Below, piece by piece: positions 57,150 to 64,000 of a stretch of DNA of 64,000 bases. Numbering within the stretch: the first letter of the stretch is position 1; the number at the start of each line of letters is the position of its first letter. The DNA is from Closterium sp. NIES-65 (taxonomy: Eukaryota; Streptophyta; Zygnematophyceae; Desmidiales; Closteriaceae). Both the position numbers and the translations under genes were made by a program. The DNA is taken from assembly GCA_948144175.1 (NCBI GenBank), contig CANXME010002324.1, positions 186,001 through 250,000 of the forward strand, in the 5' to 3' direction. A model generated the notes under the pieces. It was not told where the DNA came from, did not search any database, and saw only the letters and a list, made by a program, of their open reading frames with translations.

Positions 57150-60100
57150 ATGGCAACAAACAAGGAAAGGAGCTCCCCTAATGGCTCCTCGGGCACTACT
57201 CCTACTCCACCGCCAGCCTCTGGCCTGCAGACAGAGGAAGGCACGGCAGCAAGACCAAGGGGAACGTCAACCGAGACCCCCACGAACCATCCTTCTGACT
57301 TCGACCAGAGCATGATGGAGAAATTTTTCTCCTTCATGTCCTTCTACGAGCAACACCAGCAGTCGGGACCTGCACAGACACACAACAGCAACAACGGAGC
57401 GACACCCATGAGCCTTGACGGGTCGTCATACGCGCGAGGGAATCAACAGCAGCAACCCACCTTCGCCCCGTACGAACGCGGGTCGATCAGCTTCCTGCCT
57501 CAACCTCCACCTGCGCAAGACAAACCAATGGATGCCTTACAAGTACAGTCGCAGTTCGCGCATGTTCTGAAACTACAGACGTCAAGACCTTTCGACGGAA
57601 AAGACTTCTTTACCTGGTCCTTTGAATTCGAGTTGATGATGGAGGGCGCGCAGATACTCGGTTTCTTCGACGGATCCCTGCAGTATCCAGCAAACGGGAC
57701 ACAGTATGAAAAGCAGCAGTATACGTATCAATCCATGATGGCGTATACTATTCTACTAAGAAACATCACACCAACCCAGCAGCAGAACATTCGCTCTTAC
57801 CGGAACTTCGGCAACTCAACGGAACTCGCGTACGGCCATCTGAAGAACCTGTACCAGGCAACAGACAGTGTAAACCAGAGCAGGTTAATGGCGCAGCTGA
57901 CAACAGTTGAAATGAAACCAGGAGAAAAAGGGTTGGCGTATATCAGCCGATATCGCGAATTGCGCGACAAGCTTCTTCGATGTGGAGGGTCAATCTCTGA
58001 AGACGCCTTCGTAACAGTCGTCATCGGCGGCCTCGGTCCTCAGTGGCGCGCCACCAAAGCAATTCTTCGAGCACACGGGAGGATCTCCGAAGCGGCACTT
58101 TGCGCAGAAATTCACGCCGAGCAGCAGGATATGGACCTGCAAGAAGAAAGACACAAGAAAAGGACATTAGCACCGGAGTTTGCTTTCAATACTCAGCGAC
58201 GACACAACTACTACAACAATCGACAGCAGCAGCCGAAGTTAGTACCTCCATTTTGTCACATCTGCAAGACATCAGGACACCCACGCACGCACTGCCCGTC
58301 TCGACAGACAACACCACAGCGACAACTGCGACCTTCAAGCACCCAAGTTGCTTCGACACAAGCAAGTTCAACAACCACGATTCAAGCTTCAACAACCTCA
58401 ACTGGACAACCTGCGCAAGGAGCAAGACATATAGTCAACTGCATGGTCAAGATAAACGACTCTTGCACAACAGAGTCACCACCCCATTACTCACCGGAAG
58501 AGGAGCTCGACAACAGGACGCCTCGTCGCGAATCACTCCATCCAAATCCGACTTACGCCGCTATCGCTCAAAGTGAACCGTCCGGCCAAGACACCTGGTT
58601 CTTGGACAGTTGCTGCGGGCAACACATGTGCTCGTCCGGGCGTTTCGTACAACGCGAACATCGACTCCAACGGGAAGTGATCATCACGGTTGCCAACAAC
58701 CAAAACCTGCGCACACGAAGACAAGGAGTGGTACAGCTTCAGTCAAGAGAAACAAATGTCATACTGCACATGTCTAAGGTACTCATCGCTGAAGGACTCG
58801 GCTACAACTTACTGAGCGTTAGCCAGTTGATGGCGAAAGGAATTCATCTGGAAGCCGACAGCACGACCCAGGAGTTCAAGCTTTACCACGGGAGAGGCGG
58901 TCTCTACATCGGGAAAGCAGTGCTGAAGAACAACGTCTTCGTCCTCGACTTCGCTCCCGACCTCGGCACTGCAGACAGCGACGCCATTGTGAACTTTGCT
59001 GATTGGACACACCCTCCGGATCTCGACCCCGACTTCAGCCCGGGAGGTTTCTGGTACTCCCACACTATCCCTGAAGCAGAACGAACAAGAGCGTTAGCAA
59101 CGATTCAACAAGAAGCAGAGGAGACAACATCAGCAGAGACGACAACATCGGCAGCAGCAACAACATCGGCAGCAGCAACAACATCAGCAGCAGCAGGAAC
59201 AACGACACCAGTCACAGTCGACGAAGCACCACCAACACCCGCGCAACAGCTGAATCCGACTCAACGTGAAGTCCACCGAAGCGCCAACCTCGTCGCCAAC
59301 TTTTACTCCAACTCCGACGCATATCAGCGTTCACCCGGACACCGCGCCTCTGAAGAGATCTGGCACGCACGCATAGGACATCCAAGCAACACGGTTTTGA
59401 ATAACACGATAAGAGCAGGAGTCCTCGACAAAGACTCTCTACTTCTACCCGATGGCAGAGAACTCCAGAAGGCACGAGGGACTTGCCTTATATGTCCCGA
59501 AGCTGACTTACCTCATCGACCGTTTGCTTCACATCACAACCCGAGCGCTCCAGCATACGCACCACTCGAAAAAGTCTACAGCGACATCCTCTACAATCGC
59601 GAACCAGGACAAGTCAACCACAACTACACCATCACCTTCATCGACGCCGCCACTCGATACGTCTGGCATCGCAACCTACCCAGCCGCGATATGGCGCTCG
59701 CAGCATTCGCCGCCTGGCTACCGATAGCAGAGAGAGAGTCTGGAACACAACTGAAAAATTTCCAGTCAGACGGAGGTGGCGAGTACACCTCTCAGCGCTT
59801 CAAGCAGTTCTTGGCGGAAAGGGGGATCAAGCAACTCCTCTCCCTTCCCTACGCACATCAGCAGCAAGGTGTTGCAGAACGACTGAACAGGACCCTGCAG
59901 AACAGCATGCGCAAACTGTTACGTGGCATGCGGCTACCCAACCACCAGTGGCCAGCAGCAATGGACCACGCTGTCATGCTGCACAACTTGTTGTCGTCGT
60001 CGTCACTCCCGAACAACGCATCACCGCATCTGCTGTGGACAGGGAAGCAGGGCAGCACGAAAATGTTACGAGTTTTCGGGTGCACGGTACAGTACAGACC

Positions 60101-62270
60101 CCCAGAAGCACGAGCGGGAAGATTTTCGCAACGAGCACAGTGGGGACTACACCTCGGCATCGAGAAAAATTACAACGCATGGAGAATCTTCGACGTCCAC
60201 ACAAAGGAAACAGTAGCAGCACGTGACGTGATCTTCTACGAAAGACTCACCCTTCAGACGTACCTCGCCAACTTGCACGAGAATCGGGACCTCACCAGTG
60301 GTTTTCGTGGTGACCGAGCCTTCGCGTCAGCAGCGGACGAAGCAGACTGGGATGAACAGAACGTCGACAACGCCTCGGAAGAAGCCGGACCTCTCCCATA
60401 CTGCTCCGTCGACGTGCCCATGGATGAGGATAATCCTCGCGACAGTAACAACGCCGAAATCTTCTACCGTTTCGCCGACGATGGTTACGTAACACCTGCG
60501 ACAGTCAACACCAACGAAGCAGAAAGGGTAGGGCCAAATTTCATGCCCGACCCAGAAACGGGAGACGAAGCAGCTTATCCCGAGGATCCAGAACTCCCTC
60601 GATACTCACAGACTGGGCTGCAAATCCTTGGTCTCGTCACCGCAGTCCATGGCGCCGGCATTCCTGAGGAGCCTGCGACGGTTCAGCAGGCTCTGGGGGG
60701 GGAACACAGGGAGAAATGGCGTGAAGCTATGGACAAAGAGCTGAAGGCACTGGAGGAGCGCAACACCTGGAAAATTGTTCCCATCGGCGTAACTCAAAAT
60801 AAAAACATTCTTACCGGGAAATGGGTCTTCCGTGTGAAGACGAAAGCTGATGGCACCATCGACAAATTCAAAGCCCGCTGGGTCGTACGTGGCTTCGACC
60901 AGGAGCACGGAAGAGATTACACCGAAACCTTCGCTCCGGTCAGTCGCCACACCTCACTCCGAATTCTCATCGCCGTCGCCGCCATGAAGAAAAAGAAATT
61001 GCGACAAATCGACGTTGCGAACGCATTTCTCTACGCACCTGTGGATGCAGAAATCTTCGTCAAACTCCCGCACGGCTCCCACGGCGAACCCAACCGAGTG
61101 TGTCAACTACTCAAATCACTCTATGGGATCAAGCAGGCACCGCGACTGTGGCAGCAGTACCTACACGCCCGCCTCATCCGCATCGGCTTCAAACAACTCC
61201 CGCATGACCAGGGCATGTATCGCCTCACAAAAGGAGGCGATTACGTCCTACTAATCGTCTACGTGGACGATCTCCTCTACATTGGGTCAACCGACGACAT
61301 CGCCACGTGGTTCGAAGGGGAGCTCCAGAAAGACCTCACGCTCACGGTCTCTTCTACGGTTACGCAATATCTCGGGCTCAACATCCGTGAGGAAGAAAAC
61401 ACTATCTACCTAAGCGCCGAGAAGTACGCCGACACTATCGCGAAACGCTTCCGTCTCACACCAAGCGCCATTTCCACGCCTTACCGCTACGCGTCAGGAA
61501 CCGAAAAGGGGCAATCTACTCTACTTAAACCCGCCGGCATACGCGACTATCAAAAGAAGCTCGGATGCCTTCTTTTCGCAGCAGTCACATGCCGTCCCAA
61601 CCTATCCTACTCCGCGAGTCAGCTCGCTACCTATCTCAAGAGACCTGAAGCAGAGCATCTGGCGGAACTCGATCGTGCTCTCCACTACTTCGTCAGCACC
61701 GCGACGATCGGACTAACTTATCACAAAAATGTGACTACACCGACCAAGCTAATCGGCTACGTCGACGCCGATCACGCCGGCGACACCGACAACAGGCGCT
61801 CACGCACCGGCTATGTCTACCGCCTTGAGCCTATCGGTCCTATCTCCTGGCAGTCGAGCAAGCAGGAGTTAATCGCACTATCTTCAGCAGAAGCAGAATA
61901 TATTGCACTCTGCTCAGCCACCAAGGAGGGACTTTACCTTCGCGAACTACTGGAAGAAGCGAAGCTAGCCGAGTTACCCAGCTTCACCGTGTTCTGCGAC
62001 AACCAGTCGGCAATTCGCATCGCCAACAAAAACGGCTTCGCAAACAGGACGAAACACATCGCCCTGCGCTATTTCTTCGTGAAGGACGAGATAGAAAAAG
62101 GGAAACTCGATCTGTCGTACTGTCCAACATCCGAGATGGCAGCCGATTACTTGACCAAGAAACTCGGAAAGCAGAAGTTTGAATACTGCATGATGCTGAC
62201 TGGACAAGGCCACGTCACCAGCAGCGACACTCCAGAAGCGAAGGGGAGTGTTGGAAACAATAAGTCCTAA
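57150..62270 (+). CDS. e6 Gag-Pol polyprotein
   Basis: 1706 codons in a single frame. Gag (UBN2-like, residues about 130-330), zinc knuckle CHICKTSGHPRTHC at about 368-381, protease with WFLDSCCGQHM at about 483, pre-integrase HHCC (HARIGH ... CLIC, about 740-790), integrase with Asp in VYSDILY, Asp in FQSDGGGEY and Glu in GVAERLN, RT from GKWVFRVKT through LIVYVDDLLY (about 1370), and RNase H starting GYVDADHAGD (about 1540) with the KHIALRYFFVKD block near the end. The protease motif is DSC where many Copia proteins have DSG. The frame extends 22 nt into the 3' LTR before its stop. Gene order PR-IN-RT-RH defines Copia. Confidence 0.96.
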   Translation: MATNKERSSPNGSSGTTPTPPPASGLQTEEGTAARPRGTSTETPTNHPSDFDQSMMEKFFSFMSFYEQHQQSGPAQTHNSNNGATPMSLDGSSYARGNQQQQPTFAPYERGSISFLPQPPPAQDKPMDALQVQSQFAHVLKLQTSRPFDGKDFFTWSFEFELMMEGAQILGFFDGSLQYPANGTQYEKQQYTYQSMMAYTILLRNITPTQQQNIRSYRNFGNSTELAYGHLKNLYQATDSVNQSRLMAQLTTVEMKPGEKGLAYISRYRELRDKLLRCGGSISEDAFVTVVIGGLGPQWRATKAILRAHGRISEAALCAEIHAEQQDMDLQEERHKKRTLAPEFAFNTQRRHNYYNNRQQQPKLVPPFCHICKTSGHPRTHCPSRQTTPQRQLRPSSTQVASTQASSTTTIQASTTSTGQPAQGARHIVNCMVKINDSCTTESPPHYSPEEELDNRTPRRESLHPNPTYAAIAQSEPSGQDTWFLDSCCGQHMCSSGRFVQREHRLQREVIITVANNQNLRTRRQGVVQLQSRETNVILHMSKVLIAEGLGYNLLSVSQLMAKGIHLEADSTTQEFKLYHGRGGLYIGKAVLKNNVFVLDFAPDLGTADSDAIVNFADWTHPPDLDPDFSPGGFWYSHTIPEAERTRALATIQQEAEETTSAETTTSAAATTSAAATTSAAAGTTTPVTVDEAPPTPAQQLNPTQREVHRSANLVANFYSNSDAYQRSPGHRASEEIWHARIGHPSNTVLNNTIRAGVLDKDSLLLPDGRELQKARGTCLICPEADLPHRPFASHHNPSAPAYAPLEKVYSDILYNREPGQVNHNYTITFIDAATRYVWHRNLPSRDMALAAFAAWLPIAERESGTQLKNFQSDGGGEYTSQRFKQFLAERGIKQLLSLPYAHQQQGVAERLNRTLQNSMRKLLRGMRLPNHQWPAAMDHAVMLHNLLSSSSLPNNASPHLLWTGKQGSTKMLRVFGCTVQYRPPEARAGRFSQRAQWGLHLGIEKNYNAWRIFDVHTKETVAARDVIFYERLTLQTYLANLHENRDLTSGFRGDRAFASAADEADWDEQNVDNASEEAGPLPYCSVDVPMDEDNPRDSNNAEIFYRFADDGYVTPATVNTNEAERVGPNFMPDPETGDEAAYPEDPELPRYSQTGLQILGLVTAVHGAGIPEEPATVQQALGGEHREKWREAMDKELKALEERNTWKIVPIGVTQNKNILTGKWVFRVKTKADGTIDKFKARWVVRGFDQEHGRDYTETFAPVSRHTSLRILIAVAAMKKKKLRQIDVANAFLYAPVDAEIFVKLPHGSHGEPNRVCQLLKSLYGIKQAPRLWQQYLHARLIRIGFKQLPHDQGMYRLTKGGDYVLLIVYVDDLLYIGSTDDIATWFEGELQKDLTLTVSSTVTQYLGLNIREEENTIYLSAEKYADTIAKRFRLTPSAISTPYRYASGTEKGQSTLLKPAGIRDYQKKLGCLLFAAVTCRPNLSYSASQLATYLKRPEAEHLAELDRALHYFVSTATIGLTYHKNVTTPTKLIGYVDADHAGDTDNRRSRTGYVYRLEPIGPISWQSSKQELIALSSAEAEYIALCSATKEGLYLRELLEEAKLAELPSFTVFCDNQSAIRIANKNGFANRTKHIALRYFFVKDEIEKGKLDLSYCPTSEMAADYLTKKLGKQKFEYCMMLTGQGHVTSSDTPEAKGSVGNNKS

Positions 62271-62690
62271 GTGCGCTTCTGTCGTACCAAGACCCAAGGC
62301 ACCAAGCGAAGCAGTCCCAATCGAAGCATCGAGTCAACCTCGGAGGTTAGGGTAACCGCCTGGAGGTTACGAGAAAGTCAAAGGTCGCTGACCTTTGACT
62401 CGACAATTACAGCGCGACAGTTAAGGACACACAACTGACTCGTTACAGAGCAGTTGCCCGAGTCGCACTGTATCGAACCGCAACAGCAATACAGTTATCT
62501 ATCTATCTATTCGTATTCCCTGTACTCTTATATAAATCCTTGTATTTGCTTGTTCAATTTAATCTACTTTGCTCTCACACACCAGTGCAAGGTCGGTTCA
62601 CAATCCTCATTAAAACGCTTCCGCTATTACAAGTTTCTACCCAAGAGTTCTCCTCTGCAAAGATCCTAAGGGCTATTTCTCAGCCCAACA
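62249..62690 (+). repeat. 3' LTR of e6
   Basis: 442 bp, one visible difference from the 5' LTR, followed by target copy GAGGC. Confidence 0.96.
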
Positions 62691-62716
62691 GAGGCGTCCA
62701 GTGAAGCGGATGGCAC

Positions 62717-63082
62717 CTATGTGTCGTCCTCACTGGTGCGGTCAGTCCAGCGAATCAAGAAATCCACGTGGCGACCAGCGGCATCAAGGCGGACCCGATG
62801 AGCGAGGATCTTGGAAGGGGCAAGGGTTGGCTCCGGGACTGGGCGAGCTGTCGGGGCCGCTTGCTGACGTGCAATGTCGGTCGTGGTAGGCACGTACTTC
62901 CGAAGAAGGCTGACGTGGAACGCGTCATGGATATGCCAGTCGTCGGGTAGCAACAGCTTCGCGGTGACAGGTGTCACCATCTTGAGAATTTTAAACGGTC
63001 CGCAACATCGTGGCCGAAGTTTCGCAGGGCCGGGCAGGTTCAGGTTCTTCGTGTCGAGAAGGACTAGTTGCCCAGTTGTCAA
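62717..63082 (-). pseudogene. Ty3/gypsy integrase C-terminus with chromodomain
   Basis: About 121 codons. A GPY/F-type segment (CGPFKILKMVTPVTAKL), the DAFHVSLLRKY block that ends integrase in chromoviruses, then a chromodomain opening KILAHRV and RHVDFLIRWTDR. The next motif, normally [ST]-W-E/V-P, reads DDT followed by TAG then VP, so the chromodomain Trp codon (TGG) appears mutated to a stop. The upstream end is cut at e7. Chromodomains direct integration to marked chromatin; here it is a relic. Confidence 0.85.
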
Positions 63083-63107
63083 GATGAGCTCTCGTCGTAG
63101 AAGATTG

Positions 63108-63680
63108 TGTCAGAATGAGAACTACAGCGGAATGCGTTGTGTTGACAGGATTGGGGTACATCACCTAACCCTAACTAGTTGTACCCCATATAGCCCAACC
63201 CACTACAGGCTATAATATTTGACACACCCCCATAGCCTAAGTGGGGAAGGCCAATCAACAACAAGCAACCTACGGTCACAAGACCAGTCAAAAACAAGAG
63301 AAAGAAAACAAAGCTCAGGGTGGATCACAACGTCACCACCTAATCTGAGCACAAGCAAAGGGCCACAAGGCCAGTCCAAAAGTGTGCAAACAAATATATA
63401 CATATATATATATATATATAAGGTACAAGCAAGCAACAGACAAAGAGCACCCTACAGCAGTCAACTAGACCCAGTCTCAACGAGGCCTAACTGCAGACAA
63501 AACCGACGGTGGTCACAAGGCTTGAGGGCCTTGGTGAAGATGTCTGCAGTGTTGGCCTCGGAGGCCACAAAGTCCAGACGAACCTGTCCGCGTCTCTGCA
63601 AGTCTCGAAGGAGGAAGTACCTGACGTCGATGTGCTTCACTCGGCTCTCCAGTCGAGGCTCACGACACAGGAGAATCATC
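63108..63680 (-). mobile_element. Copia-type element e7 (3' part), interrupted by e4
   Basis: Minus-strand member of the short-LTR family. Its 3' LTR is 63108-63224 (117 bp; TGTCAAATATT...CTGACA on the minus strand), preceded by the family GGGGGTG purine tract and a 3' region with a (TA)n run at about 63394-63421 and the conserved GGTGACGTTGTGATCCACC block. RNase H coding sequence reaches 63680, where e4 begins. The remainder lies beyond the window. Confidence 0.85.
63461..63680 (-). pseudogene. C-terminal RNase H of the e7 polyprotein
   Basis: About 72 codons: VKHIDVRYFLLRDLQRRGQ, then VASEANTADIFTKAL and an LGLVETGSS end. It matches the end of e1 (KHIALRYFLARELQ...VASEANSADVFTKAL), with substitutions showing it is a distinct subfamily. 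Cut at its N-terminal side by e4. Confidence 0.88.
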
Positions 63681-64000
63681 TGTCAGAACATGTCTATAGC
63701 TTATACTGCTGTGTAGGCTGTAGTGGGGTATCCCATAGGGGGTACAACCCAGTTAGGGTTTCACATTTGTACTGCTTTCACTCATAGTTCACATCATTCC
63801 TGCTTACTCATTCTGACATGGTATAGAGCTAGGTCCCTCCAGGACCGAAATTTTTTTTTGGGCCCACCGAAGCGCGCCCCCGAGGCGCAATTTTTTTTAG
63901 CGACCCCTCGAGTCGCCCTCTCCCCTGCGGCCTCGCCGCCCACTCTGTCGCGGCCCCGCCCTGCTCCTTACGCGGCCCCGCCGCCTGCTCCTTACGCGGC
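63681..64000 (+). mobile_element. Copia-type element e4 (5' end), running off the window
   Basis: 5' LTR 63681-63818 (138 bp, TGTCAGAACATG...TTCTGACA), primer site TGGTATAGAGCTAGG, then the family leader: GGGCCCACCGAAGCGCG, a hairpin, T8 and AGCGACCCCTCGAGTCGCC. The CGCGGCCCCGCC leader minisatellite starts at about 63945. The candidate target copy on its left is TCATC (63676-63680). Confidence 0.9.

Larger units (their letters stand above)
56657..62690 (+). mobile_element. Intact-looking Copia-type LTR retrotransposon e6
   Basis: LTRs 56657-57098 and 62249-62690 (442 bp each, one visible mismatch, TTCAATTC for TTCAATTT), target duplication GAGGC at 56652-56656 and 62691-62695. Primer site TGGTATGAGAGC follows the 5' LTR and polypurine tract GAAGCGAAGGGGAG precedes the 3' LTR. 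One uninterrupted polyprotein frame. It belongs to a different Copia lineage from e1-e4: longer LTRs, a classical zinc knuckle and no GC-rich leader. All the parts needed for autonomous movement are present, so it may be recently active. Confidence 0.96.
56346..63107 (-). mobile_element. Ty3/gypsy chromovirus remnant split by e6
   Basis: Minus-strand remains of a Ty3/gypsy element: integrase C-terminus with chromodomain (62717-63082), its last codons on the far side of e6 (56590-56656), a G-run polypurine tract (plus strand C13 at about 56576-56590), and an LTR whose edge reads TGTAATGAATTTTCC on the minus strand, ending at 56573. The other LTR boundary is not certain; 56346 is a guess from a TGACTG. 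The body upstream of integrase is outside the window, beyond e7. Insertion e6 carries target duplication GAGGC. Confidence 0.7.

Overview
The window is nuclear DNA of a streptophyte plant, most likely a GC-rich charophyte (for example zygnematophycean) alga. It carries five host genes, four of families typical of land plants and their algal relatives: an auxin response factor with B3, flanking and PB1 domains, a root-cap-family secreted protein, an AKS/FBH-like bHLH factor, an AT-hook PPC-domain (AHL) protein and a CSI1-type armadillo/C2 protein of the cellulose synthase complex. Introns follow GT-AG. The species cannot be fixed from sequence alone; the abundance of PAT-like (DIRS-order) and short-LTR Copia retrotransposons fits an alga.

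Layout. 1-8.3 kb: ARF gene (+, nine exons). 8.3-9.6 kb: single-exon root-cap protein gene (-), convergent with ARF. 10.4-38.6 kb: one tyrosine-recombinase retrotransposon (-, PAT/Ngaro-like, split direct repeats A1...B1-A2...B2). It was about 6 kb long and is now inflated to 28 kb by four later insertions, each with a 5-bp target duplication: three related Copia elements (e1, e2, e3; +) and one 1.5-kb non-autonomous relative (e5; -). Removing the insertions in silico rejoins its RT-RNase H and gag frames. 39.2-40.0 kb: a (GGGA)n tract. 40.4-42.1 kb: bHLH gene (-). 43.1-43.8 kb: a foldback/MITE-like inverted repeat between the divergent bHLH and AHL genes. 44.2-46.5 kb: AHL gene (+), whose PPC-splitting intron begins with a 27-bp minisatellite. 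47.3-54.7 kb: CSI1 (-). 56.3-64 kb: a second nest, a Ty3/gypsy chromodomain remnant (-) split by an intact-looking Copia element with nearly identical LTRs (e6, +), then by another Copia (e7, -) which is itself interrupted by e4 (+), running off the window.

The most informative signals are the nested PAT-like element with triple hairpins in its A repeats, the structured leader shared by the short-LTR Copia family, a Cys/His module replacing the usual zinc knuckle in their Gag, and the AHL minisatellite that repeats the 5' splice site in the same codon phase.
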